Shown: piece by piece, positions 1-5,842 of the stretch
How positions within the stretch are numbered: position 1 is the stretch's first letter
How the letters are laid out: every line of letters starts with the position of its first letter
Origin: an uncultured Armatimonadota bacterium
GTDB taxonomy: Bacteria > Armatimonadota > Armatimonadia > Armatimonadales > Armatimonadaceae
DNA: 7,286 nt
Direction: 5' to 3'
NCBI GenBank assembly: GCA_903915615.1
Contig: CAIWTR010000387.1
Location: forward strand, 1-7,286
Notes under the pieces: model-generated
What the model saw: only the letters and a program-made list of their open reading frames with translations
What the model was told of the DNA's origin: nothing
Databases searched by the model: none
Position numbers and translations under genes: made by a program

Positions 1-779
1 CTCAGGGCGAAGGCACCAGAGAGGATGCGCATGATGGTCGAAAAGTCGGTGGATGCCGCAGCGTAGACAGCAAGTCCGACCGCCACCGCGCGACCAAAAA
101 CAGAGAATGCAGGCGCATACCCGGCAAGCGGCGAGAGACTGACCGCGAGCGACAGGACTCCCCCCGCAAGCATCGCGTTTAAGAGCAGGTCACGCTTCCC
201 CGTACGTACGAGTGCGGCACCTATCGGCAGAGCAAGCATCGCCATCAAGCGTAGCGCAAGCTCCGCGATGTTGACCAGAGGCTGCTGCTTATACGTCGAA
301 TACAGCACAACATTTGTGTCCGGGAAGAGGGCATTATGCCCAACAGACCAACAGGAGATGAGCATAAAGATGGCCATCGGGATCCAAATCGAACCCGGGA
401 TAGCCAGCTGTTTTCGCACGTTCCAGAGCGGCCCAATCATCCCGATGATGGAGAGCAACGCCAGCCCCTCGCCGATGTAGAGTCCTTTTACATCACCGCT
501 GCCACCTTGCGTCAGCCCAGGCGTTCCGATGCCTATCCAGCCGACAACAATGAGCAAAACCGTCGGCCATTGCGGACGGACCACGGAGATCCAAATGGCG
601 GCGACGGCAAGGGATGCTATCCCAAGCCAGCTGATTGCGCGGGTTCCAGCACTCGATGCGACCAGCCCGGTAACGCCAATCGCAAGGCCCATCACGACCG
701 CAACCAGCACGCTAAACCACGATGTCCAAATTCTGTTTGCCAGGGGGTCTCGGCTGGTCCCGATCGGTGAGATAGCCAT
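1..779 (-). CDS. Multi-pass membrane protein, possible O-antigen ligase/polymerase (3' end off window)
   Basis: Reading the minus strand from an ATG at 779 gives 259 codons without a stop, running off the left edge. The protein is very hydrophobic. Likely membrane spans lie near residues 20-41, 49-67, 72-86, 104-118, 130-147, 169-190, 198-217 and 226-242. A longer polar stretch with acidic and aromatic residues lies at about 148-168. No catalytic motif is visible. Its start overlaps the stop codon of the upstream glycosyltransferase by one base (TGATG), so the two are translationally coupled, and a GGAG at 790-793 is a possible ribosome-binding site. A many-span protein coupled to a sugar transferase suggests a polysaccharide polymerase, O-antigen ligase or other envelope glycan protein. 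This is inferred from topology and context, because the diagnostic large loop and C-terminal half are outside the window. Confidence 0.72.
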   Translation of the reverse strand, partial: MAISPIGTSRDPLANRIWTSWFSVLVAVVMGLAIGVTGLVASSAGTRAISWLGIASLAVAAIWISVVRPQWPTVLLIVVGWIGIGTPGLTQGGSGDVKGLYIGEGLALLSIIGMIGPLWNVRKQLAIPGSIWIPMAIFMLISCWSVGHNALFPDTNVVLYSTYKQQPLVNIAELALRLMAMLALPIGAALVRTGKRDLLLNAMLAGGVLSLAVSLSPLAGYAPAFSVFGRAVAVGLAVYAAASTDFSTIMRILSGAFAL

Positions 780-1918
780 CAGGCATCGGCTCCAACGACG
801 CGCCGTAACACATCGCTAAGCGCTGTAACAAGCCGACTATCAGCCGCAGATTCGTATTCAGGGAGCGGTGCCGCTGGCGGGTTTTGGAGGAATGCCAGAC
901 ATGCAGCGGCAAACTCCTGCGCAGCATTTGGCAGGGCTGGGATACAGCGCACAGATTCCGATGCCAACGTGCTTGGATCGGGGAATGTCACCAGCGGCAC
1001 ACCATGGATGATGGCGCATCGGTTCTTGACGCGGGAGCCATGTCCGGTACGCACCGGGTTTATCGCAACGCTTGCGGTGCTGTAGCAGGCTGAAATGTCA
1101 TCCACCCACCCCTGTTGGGTGACGCCCACTGGGAGGCCGGCGGGACACAGAGGAGCCCCACGACCGACAATTTGTAGTTGAACGCCTGACATTTCCTTCT
1201 GGATTGTCGGCAGAACATCGGCAATAAACCAGAGAATGGCATCCCTGTTGGGTTCATAATCCAGGTTTCCCGCAAAGAGAAGTGTCATCGGAGCCGGATT
1301 ACGAGCGAAGTTGGATACCCGTAAGGCTTCATTTTCAACTATACACACCTTGCTGACATTACCAAGAATGTGCCGCGCTGCAGCCTTCTCAGCAGCTGTT
1401 ACGACGGTGATAGCCCGTGCATGCTGCATGATGCTTCGCCAGAAAAGCTGTGAGCGGATACGCGTGGCGAGACGGGCATCCACAATTCTGGATGGCTCCC
1501 ACTGGTCCACGACCATCGGGAACGACTGCACGGAATGCTGTGATGCTGCAATCAAGGCGCCATCGGCTTCGAGTGCCAAAATGACATCGGGTTTGAATGT
1601 CGCAAGCGGCCCGGAAAGGTCTGGGATGCAAGGGTGCATTCGTTGGATATCCCTCGGGCGAACATCTATGCCGGGCTTTCGAGGTACATCAGCAGTCGTA
1701 CCAACCGGCTCCCCTCGCGGCCAGCGGAATGTCAAAAATTGGGCTACCGCTGTCGGATGTTGGTTTAGCTCCGGGATGGCGTGATAAGGCTGTTGGAGCC
1801 CGTAGATGACAAAGACATCATGGCTCGCTGCAAGCCCCCTGATGATCAAGTCGGCGCGCTGGCGGCTCCCTGAATCAACGGGCCAAGGGTTCCACGGGCT
1901 GATGATGGCGATGCGCAT
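779..1918 (-). CDS. Glycosyltransferase, GT4 type (GT-B fold), surface polysaccharide synthesis
   Basis: A 379-residue protein, normal for a GT4 enzyme that moves a sugar from a nucleotide donor to a lipid-linked or glycan acceptor at the cytoplasmic face of the membrane. The N-terminal Rossmann half opens with MRIAIISPWNPWPVDSGSR, where family members carry a P-x-D-x-G-x-x-x-R acceptor-side pattern. The C-terminal half begins at about residue 211 with LLFAGNLDYEPNRDAI, typical of the Glyco_trans_1_4 group, followed by LQIVGRG (248-254). The donor-binding segment is GHGSRVKNRCAIIHGVPLV (292-310). Here Cys301 occupies the place where relatives usually have the Glu of the R-x-K-x-x-E-A-M pattern. 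The ATG at 1918 begins exactly at the first beta strand, so this start is credible despite no clear Shine-Dalgarno sequence. It is coupled to the membrane protein downstream. The sugar and acceptor cannot be told. Confidence 0.9.
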   Translation of the reverse strand: MRIAIISPWNPWPVDSGSRQRADLIIRGLAASHDVFVIYGLQQPYHAIPELNQHPTAVAQFLTFRWPRGEPVGTTADVPRKPGIDVRPRDIQRMHPCIPDLSGPLATFKPDVILALEADGALIAASQHSVQSFPMVVDQWEPSRIVDARLATRIRSQLFWRSIMQHARAITVVTAAEKAAARHILGNVSKVCIVENEALRVSNFARNPAPMTLLFAGNLDYEPNRDAILWFIADVLPTIQKEMSGVQLQIVGRGAPLCPAGLPVGVTQQGWVDDISACYSTASVAINPVRTGHGSRVKNRCAIIHGVPLVTFPDPSTLASESVRCIPALPNAAQEFAAACLAFLQNPPAAPLPEYESAADSRLVTALSDVLRRVVGADA

Positions 1919-1948
1919 GAGGATTCGACGTTACTTCCGGCTGCAATG

Positions 1949-1988
1949 TACAATCAGTCTATCGGTCTGCGTACAGCGTACGTATAGA
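1949..1988 (+). promoter_or_regulatory. Possible promoter region for the 2010 gene pair
   Basis: The 91-base gap between the divergent glycosyltransferase and the gene at 2010 must hold both promoters. On the plus strand there are two -10-like hexamers, TACAAT at 1949-1954 (five of six to TATAAT) and TATAGA at 1983-1988 (four of six). Neither has a good -35 at standard spacing. Between them GCGTAC occurs twice in seven-base register (1969-1974 and 1976-1981), which could be an operator half-site pair. Reading by eye only; a low-confidence call. Confidence 0.25.
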
Positions 1989-1993
1989 TGCGG

Positions 1994-2000
1994 AAAGGGA
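1994..2000 (+). promoter_or_regulatory. Ribosome-binding site deciding the start at 2010
   Basis: AAAGGGA ends nine bases before the ATG at 2010. The same frame stays open upstream to an ATG at 1806, but that extension lies inside the opposite-strand glycosyltransferase and codes for nothing recognisable. The ribosome-binding site and the protein character after it favour 2010. Confidence 0.55.
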
Positions 2001-2009
2001 AATCTCACC

Positions 2010-2537
2010 ATGAGCACAGCATTCAATCCACCACCTAAGCCAAAGAAAGCCCTCTCGCCGTGGGCCTGGACAGCCATCGGATGTGGCGGCTTGTTCACGG
2101 TCGCAATCCTCGCCATCATCATTTTCATTACGGTTATCGCCGGGAATGTCAAATCGGAAATGGCAAAGCCGTTCGACCGTGCTGCGGTCCTTTCGGTAAT
2201 TGGTGACCTCCCGCTTTACCCAGATGCATCTATCAACGAGCTGCAATCCAAGGCCGCCCGCGCTGGCCTCAAGGCGATGAGCTTTGCCATCCCTGCCAGC
2301 AACTCAGCCGCCCTCGCTCTCGACTGCAACGCTCCAACAAGCAAAGTGATCGACTGGTACGACAAAGAGCTCATCAAGCAAGGCTGGAAACCACTTGGCA
2401 TCCGGGAAAACACCGGACGTAATCAACAACACCAGTTCATGAAGAACAAGGACATGGCTCTTGTTCAGGTACAAGACTCCGCCAAGGGTGACAGCAAGAC
2501 CATCATCCTGATGCGCTTCCGTGACCTCAAGAAGTAA
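2010..2537 (+). CDS. Single-pass membrane-anchored protein of unknown function
   Basis: A 175-residue protein. The N-terminus is short and rich in proline and lysine (MSTAFNPPPKPKKALSPW), then one strongly hydrophobic helix spans about residues 20-45. About 130 mostly polar residues follow. Positive residues before the helix predict the C-terminal domain on the outside of the membrane. That domain holds DLPLYPDASI (66-75) and later TSKVIDWYDKELIKQGWKPL (110-129). A pattern of the form S-x-x-V-x-x-[WF]-Y-x-x-E-L-x-x-x-G-W recurs in small bacterial envelope proteins of unknown function, usually after a 'YP-x-A' segment. No enzyme motif is visible. The next gene starts 14 bases after its stop, so it is probably co-transcribed with the NlpC/P60 peptidase. 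I cannot name a family with confidence. Confidence 0.8.
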   Translation: MSTAFNPPPKPKKALSPWAWTAIGCGGLFTVAILAIIIFITVIAGNVKSEMAKPFDRAAVLSVIGDLPLYPDASINELQSKAARAGLKAMSFAIPASNSAALALDCNAPTSKVIDWYDKELIKQGWKPLGIRENTGRNQQHQFMKNKDMALVQVQDSAKGDSKTIILMRFRDLKK

Positions 2538-2551
2538 GTAAGAACGCCAAA

Positions 2552-3367
2552 ATGCCAAGCCCCGCCCGCATCAATCGCCCCGTTGTCGATGTCTGGAAAA
2601 CGACCAGCCGTGACAGTGAACGTATCTCGCAGCGGGTGCTTGGCCAACCGATGTCCATTACGGAAGTCATCGATGATCGCTGGTGTATCGCGGTCGGGGA
2701 TGACAACTACGCAGGCCACGTCGAGCGGCGTTTTCTGACGGAGGGGGCGGCATCCCCGGATGCCATGATTTGCGTCCCGTTTGCCAGCGTCAGACAATCC
2801 CCTGAGCGCAGCGCACAGCTGGTGATTCGCCTCTCAATCGGTTCGTGCGTAACCCGGCTTGAAAACCAAGGGCAATGGACACAGATTGGCTTTCCCGGTG
2901 GCGAAACCGGCTGGGTGATGACCGTTCAGCTCACGGACTTTCCACGGATTGAGCCGGCAGACTACACAGATGCTCCGCAGCGCGCGATGAGCCTCTTCGG
3001 CACGCCATACCTCTGGGGTGGCAGCAGCGCCTACGGGATTGATTGCTCGGGGTTGACGCAGCTTATGTACCGCCTGTGCGGGGTGATGCTCCTCCGGGAT
3101 GCTCACCTGCAGCGCGATGACAGCCGCTTTGAACACATCGCATTCGATGCCCTTGAACCCGGTGACCTAGTCTTCTTTGGAACGCCTGAGAAGGTAACCC
3201 ATGTCGGGATGCACCACTCACCGGGAAATTACATTCACAGCGCCGGTGGCAGTGGCGTACTTTTGAGCGAATGGCCGGATGATTTGGCATCAATCAACTA
3301 CATAGATGCTCGGCGGATGCATCCGGATGCACACGTGGATTTGGAGTGCGAAACGGGGTCCCGGTAA
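2552..3367 (+). CDS. NlpC/P60 cysteine peptidase with N-terminal SH3 domains, YkfC-like
   Basis: A 271-residue protein with the layout of gamma-D-glutamyl-L-diamino-acid endopeptidases such as Bacillus YkfC. Residues about 10-65 and 73-125 form two bacterial SH3-type modules (note GETGWVMTVQL at 116-126). The catalytic NlpC/P60 domain fills about 140-255. The catalytic Cys165 lies in GIDCSGLTQ, His217 in VTHVGMHH and the third polar residue His229 in YIHSAGG. WGGSSAYG just before the cysteine and RDAHLQRD after it are family hallmarks. There is no signal peptide, which matches YkfC-type enzymes. These cut the gamma-D-Glu to diaminopimelate (or Lys) bond in cell-wall peptides during recycling in the cytosol. 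The substrate here is inferred from the family. The ATG has only a weak upstream signal (TAAGTAAG), fitting translational coupling to the gene 14 bases before it. Confidence 0.9.
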   Translation: MPSPARINRPVVDVWKTTSRDSERISQRVLGQPMSITEVIDDRWCIAVGDDNYAGHVERRFLTEGAASPDAMICVPFASVRQSPERSAQLVIRLSIGSCVTRLENQGQWTQIGFPGGETGWVMTVQLTDFPRIEPADYTDAPQRAMSLFGTPYLWGGSSAYGIDCSGLTQLMYRLCGVMLLRDAHLQRDDSRFEHIAFDALEPGDLVFFGTPEKVTHVGMHHSPGNYIHSAGGSGVLLSEWPDDLASINYIDARRMHPDAHVDLECETGSR

Positions 3368-3394
3368 ATAGACCCGGTTTCTCAGCATTTACCG
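3362..3394. repeat. Inverted repeat over the NlpC/P60 stop codon
   Basis: CGGTAAAT (3362-3369) and ATTTACCG (3387-3394) are perfect 8-base complements around a 17-base loop. The left arm contains the TAA stop of the peptidase gene. No T-run follows, so it is not a classical terminator. It could be a 3'-end stabilising hairpin or a chance repeat. Confidence 0.4.
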
Positions 3395-3465
3395 TGCCAG
3401 TTCACACAGGTGAAGCCTCAACTGGTATTTCACACAGTACGCAGGGCTTACGATTGCTCTTAACA

Positions 3466-3471
3466 TATACT
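3466..3471 (+). promoter_or_regulatory. Possible -10 element (TATACT)
   Basis: TATACT differs from the sigma-70 -10 consensus at one position. There is no convincing -35 at 16-18 bases upstream; TTACGA at 3448-3453 is too near. If active it would start a transcript about 35-45 bases before the hairpin at 3514-3557 and about 165 bases before the gene at 3641. Confidence 0.22.
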
Positions 3472-3513
3472 CACTGCAACGTTGTGAGTATTCTCAACAG
3501 CAGCGTTTGTCTC

Positions 3514-3557
3514 CCTTTGGAAACGCACCTTGGCACCGGCACAAGGTGCGTTTAAGG
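3514..3557. repeat. Long perfect hairpin, possible terminator or structured RNA end
   Basis: AAACGCACCTTG (3521-3532) and CAAGGTGCGTTT (3542-3553) are perfect 12-base complements around a nine-base loop (GCACCGGCA). Four more pairs, CCTT (3514-3517) with AAGG (3554-3557), extend the stem past a three-base bulge. The stem itself ends in TTT on both strands, so weak termination in either direction is possible, but there is no long U-tract after it. GCACC is repeated in the left arm and the loop, allowing an alternative pairing with GGTGC in the right arm. Confidence 0.6.
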
Positions 3558-3640
3558 TTAACATCCACGCAGGTTCTGCGGGACTGTCGATTACATCTCA
3601 GCCCTGTGACAGCGCGCTCCTGAAATGATGGAATACAGCC

Positions 3641-4210
3641 ATGTCCGATATCGACAAAGCCTACGCAACCCAGCTGACAAACATTGAATCCCGCTATGGG
3701 AAACCACTGGGTGAACTCTGCCAAATGTTGGCATCCACGGGTCTCACCAAACACGGCGAGCTACTAGCACACCTGAAGACAGAGCTGGGATTCTCACACG
3801 GTGATGCCAATGCGGTCGCACATCACTTTCGCGGCGGCTGGTCTGCGCCAAACATCGCGCCATCTGAAGCACCGGATGTCATCGCTGACATTTACACCGG
3901 CCCCAAAGCCGCGCTTCGCCCCATCCACGATGCCATCATGGACCTGATTAGTCCTTTAGGCAGCTTTGATATCGCACCAAAAAAGGGTTACATCAGCCTC
4001 CGGCGTAACAAGCAGTTCGCGATGCTGGGGCCTGCCACAAACACGCGCATCGAGCTCGGAATCAATGGCAAAGACCTGCCCGAACACGCTTGGCTGCTTC
4101 GACAGGCACCAGGCGGGATGTGCCAGTACAAGGTGAAACTCTCGACACTGGATGACATCCCGCATGGACTTGCCGACATCCTCAAAGCCGCATTTGATGC
4201 CGCAGGCTAA
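3641..4210 (+). CDS. DUF4287 and DUF5655 domain protein of unknown function
   Basis: A 189-residue protein with two recognised uncharacterised domains. Residues about 1-62 match DUF4287: a start of the form MS-D-x-x-K-A, then QLTNIESRYGKPL, TGLTKHGELLAHLKTELG and GHGDAN-like SHGDANAVAHH. Residues about 80-187 match DUF5655, with IYTGPKAALRPIHDAIM, APKKGYISLRRNKQFAMLGP, TNTRIELGING and the PGGMCQYKVKL signature. It has no signal peptide or membrane span and should be cytosolic. Both domains occur together in many phyla. The role is unknown; DUF5655 has a compact basic fold, but I see no catalytic motif. The length is normal and the protein looks intact. Its start has only a weak purine-rich signal (GATGGAA). 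It stands alone after a 273-base gap and ends three bases from the stop of the opposing gene. Confidence 0.9.
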   Translation: MSDIDKAYATQLTNIESRYGKPLGELCQMLASTGLTKHGELLAHLKTELGFSHGDANAVAHHFRGGWSAPNIAPSEAPDVIADIYTGPKAALRPIHDAIMDLISPLGSFDIAPKKGYISLRRNKQFAMLGPATNTRIELGINGKDLPEHAWLLRQAPGGMCQYKVKLSTLDDIPHGLADILKAAFDAAG

Positions 4211-4230
4211 CGCCTAGCCAGCTGCTTTGG
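4206..4230. terminator. Weak shared hairpin between convergent genes
   Basis: The stops of the DUF4287 gene and the opposing amidohydrolase are only three bases apart. GGCTA (4206-4210) and TAGCC (4214-4218... one base either way) pair around ACGCC, and GCA with TGC can extend the stem across a bulge. A short TTT follows on the plus strand. This is the only candidate for a terminator at this junction and it is weak; transcripts may well overlap. Confidence 0.2.
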
Positions 4231-5110
4231 GCATCGGGATGCCGTAAAAACGCGCAGCATTCCCATGGTAGAACTTGGCCAACTCGGCAGGCGACTTGTC
4301 CACAAGAATGCGGTCGAGTGTTGCCACCCAGTCCTGCAAGCTCTTAGTCTTGTTACACACAGGCCAGTCCCCACCAAACATCACCCGGTCTGGACCAAAA
4401 CATTGGTACACATGCCGGACAACATGAAACAGCTCTCGCTCAGTGTCCCACTCGGGCTTTACCGTTTTGATGATGCCGGAAATCTTGCAGACGACATTTG
4501 GGATCTGTGCAAACTCCCGGATATCCGATTCCCAGACAACCTGGTTCGCATTGCGTGCCGCTGCATTCCCGCAGTGATCAAGCACAAACCGTGTGTCAGG
4601 GCATAGACGCGCAAGCTTCATCGCATCCTTTAGCTCACCCGGACGGATACAGAAGTCAAACGTCTTACCAATACTTCCCAGGTAGCGGACATTGTCCACA
4701 AAGGTCTTCGTCAGACAGAGCCCAGGCTTTGCATCCGGGACTTGCAGCACCTGGCGAAAACCGGTGATCGCCGCATCGTTCTTGTAGCGCATCGCATATG
4801 CACGAAACGTTGGGTCCGCCGGCCGGCCAGAAACCACAGCCTTTACAACCTTGGTCTTACCTGAATGACAAACGGCAGAAATCCAGTCGGCTTCTTCAAC
4901 CTGCTTCTCAGCATTGATGTCGATTTCCATATAGACGGCATGAGCGATATTCAGACCTTTGGTCTCAATTTCATACTCACGCAATGTACATGGCTTGCGA
5001 ATCTTCACCTCTGCCGGCTCATTCAGCCACGGCGGACGGAACTGCTTCATATCCCACAAGTGCAGATGCGTATCGATGATAGGCGTATGGACCGCGTTGA
5101 ATGGCTGCAT
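4214..5110 (-). CDS. Metal-dependent hydrolase, amidohydrolase family 2 (COG3618, L-fuconolactonase-like)
   Basis: A 298-residue TIM-barrel hydrolase of the Amidohydrolase_2 group. IIDTHLHLWD supplies the HxH metal pair (His15, His17 from the chosen start). VLDHCGN carries His179 and MFGGDWPVC carries Asp248 at the end of the last barrel strands. These match the metal and catalytic positions of L-fuconolactonase and related lactone hydrolases (2-pyrone-4,6-dicarboxylate lactonase is another relative). VYMEIDINAEKQ, VSGRPADP and RPGELKDAMKLA resemble planctomycete members, whose substrates are mostly unproven. The substrate here is not determinable; a sugar lactone is only a guess. The frame can begin at a TTG at 5131, but the ATG at 5110 has a strong ribosome-binding site and the mature fold begins soon after, so I use 5110. 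It lies 90 bases after the amidase-like gene, with a possible promoter of its own. Confidence 0.9.
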   Translation of the reverse strand: MQPFNAVHTPIIDTHLHLWDMKQFRPPWLNEPAEVKIRKPCTLREYEIETKGLNIAHAVYMEIDINAEKQVEEADWISAVCHSGKTKVVKAVVSGRPADPTFRAYAMRYKNDAAITGFRQVLQVPDAKPGLCLTKTFVDNVRYLGSIGKTFDFCIRPGELKDAMKLARLCPDTRFVLDHCGNAAARNANQVVWESDIREFAQIPNVVCKISGIIKTVKPEWDTERELFHVVRHVYQCFGPDRVMFGGDWPVCNKTKSLQDWVATLDRILVDKSPAELAKFYHGNAARFYGIPMPKAAG

Positions 5111-5115
5111 GACGA

Positions 5116-5123
5116 CTCCCTTT
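5116..5123 (-). promoter_or_regulatory. Ribosome-binding site deciding the start at 5110
   Basis: On the minus strand AAAGGGAG ends five bases before the ATG at 5110. It is the clearest Shine-Dalgarno sequence in the window and favours this ATG over an in-frame TTG seven codons upstream, which would place the site inside the coding region. Confidence 0.65.
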
Positions 5124-5144
5124 GACGACAATGTCTTGGCCGGA

Positions 5145-5150
5145 AGTATA
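5145..5150 (-). promoter_or_regulatory. Possible -10 element upstream of the amidohydrolase
   Basis: Within the 90-base gap the minus strand reads GGTTATACTTCC, with TATACT one mismatch from the consensus. TCGACG, 14 bases upstream, is the nearest -35-like hexamer and is too close for a standard sigma-70 promoter. CTGCGTAC lies six bases upstream of the -10-like site, as it lies eight bases upstream of TATAGA at 1983. This suggests a separate transcript for the amidohydrolase but does not prove it. Confidence 0.3.
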
Positions 5151-5200
5151 ACCGCAGTACGCAGCGTCGACCAGTGTATAGCCGTTTACAACCGCTCCTG

Positions 5201-5836
5201 TTAATGCGTGGCGAAGTCACAGAGACGATGGGCAACCTGCTTCGCAAATGCCACCCGTTGCGACTTCCGCAAAAACAGCTTCAGCGCTTTGGGAGAAGCC
5301 ATGTTGAATGCTTCGATAATCACAGCTGGAACCGGCGAGAGGCGCAGTAAGCGGAGGTCATCCCGAAAAATGACTTTACTATTCGCTCCTGCGATGCCCT
5401 TTGCCAGCGCTTCACTTTGCTCCGCACCATAAAGAACATGTAAGCCATCCGGGCCTTTACGCGCATCCGCATGAAGCTCAATCAGCACGCAGTCAGCCTG
5501 GTGCGTTTGTCGATACAGGGCTTTGATGACGCGGAGTCCATCCAGCTTCTGATCGATCCGCTGAATATTGTCCGTTGATGCTGCCATCTCAAGAAAGCGA
5601 TGGGTTTTGCAGTGCTTTTTCTGCACGCCAAGCCGCGATGTTGGTCCGGAATGCCCGGCGGTCGTGAGCAAGACGGGTTCGATGTGTGGCTGATGCCGCT
5701 CGATGGCACGAAAGAGATCAAGTGCCAATGCATACGTAAACTCGGCTTCGGTGTAGCCACCAGCACTTGTCCCTGGGTCGACTCCGCTGTGACCCGCGAG
5801 TATCAAGCAAACAAGGCGTGTCTTCGTCGCTAGCAT
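5201..5836 (-). CDS. N-acetylmuramoyl-L-alanine amidase-like protein (Amidase_3), no signal peptide
   Basis: A 211-residue protein that follows the Amidase_3 plan, zinc enzymes that cut the bond between muramic acid and the stem peptide. The first strand ends in LAGHSGVDPG (His16). GGYTEAEFTYALALDL gives the second zinc ligand (Glu30), VLIELHADA the third (His122), and VPAVIIEAFNM ends with the likely catalytic Glu175. GLHVLYG (131-137) matches the usual 'GxxxYY' strand. Unlike most exported amidases there is no signal peptide: the protein begins MLATKTRLVCLILAGH directly at the fold. AGHSG occurs a second time at residues 60-64, followed by a lysine- and histidine-rich stretch. The ATG is six bases after the stop of the regulator gene, so the two belong to one transcript. 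Activity is inferred from conserved positions; a cytosolic role such as muropeptide recycling is possible. Confidence 0.8.
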   Translation of the reverse strand: MLATKTRLVCLILAGHSGVDPGTSAGGYTEAEFTYALALDLFRAIERHQPHIEPVLLTTAGHSGPTSRLGVQKKHCKTHRFLEMAASTDNIQRIDQKLDGLRVIKALYRQTHQADCVLIELHADARKGPDGLHVLYGAEQSEALAKGIAGANSKVIFRDDLRLLRLSPVPAVIIEAFNMASPKALKLFLRKSQRVAFAKQVAHRLCDFATH

Positions 5837-5842
5837 TAGGTT

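Larger units (their letters stand above)
3368..3640. other. Non-coding gap rich in small repeats
   Basis: These 273 bases hold no credible gene. The short open frames crossing the gap have no domain character. It contains nested inverted repeats: CCAGTT (3397-3402) with AACTGG (3420-3425), enclosing TTCAC (3401-3405) with GTGAA (3410-3414). TTCACACAG occurs twice, 28 bases apart (3401-3409 and 3429-3437). There is an interrupted palindrome around CAACGTTG (3477-3484) and the long hairpin at 3514-3557. It must also hold the promoter of the DUF4287 gene. A small RNA between the -10-like site at 3466 and the hairpin is possible but not supported by anything stronger. Confidence 0.5.

Noticed and set aside
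336..770. Plus-strand open frame of 144 codons
   Set aside because: It lies opposite the membrane-protein gene, is full of Arg, Pro and Asp without domain character, and has no ribosome-binding site. The minus-strand frame gives clear membrane spans.
1311..1784. Plus-strand open frame of 157 codons
   Set aside because: It is the complement of the glycosyltransferase, whose family motifs are unmistakable on the minus strand.
1806..2009. Upstream extension of the 175-residue membrane-anchored protein
   Set aside because: The extra 68 codons overlap the opposite-strand glycosyltransferase and its promoter region. The ATG at 2010 has a Shine-Dalgarno sequence and gives a normal anchored protein.
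3346..3555. Small gene of 69 codons across the gap
   Set aside because: It overlaps the end of the peptidase gene and half of the hairpin, lacks a ribosome-binding site and resembles nothing.
3455..3565. Integron attC-like site
   Set aside because: TTAAC and GTTAAC occur near a hairpin, but the paired RYYYAAC/GTTRRRY boxes are not present and no integrase is nearby.
5111..5131. TTG start at 5131 for the amidohydrolase
   Set aside because: The added seven residues contain the strong ribosome-binding site for the ATG at 5110 and add nothing to the fold.
5180..5196. Hairpin after the amidase-like gene (AGC-GTT / AAC-GCT)
   Set aside because: It has six pairs with a central C-C mismatch and no T-run; too weak to call a terminator.
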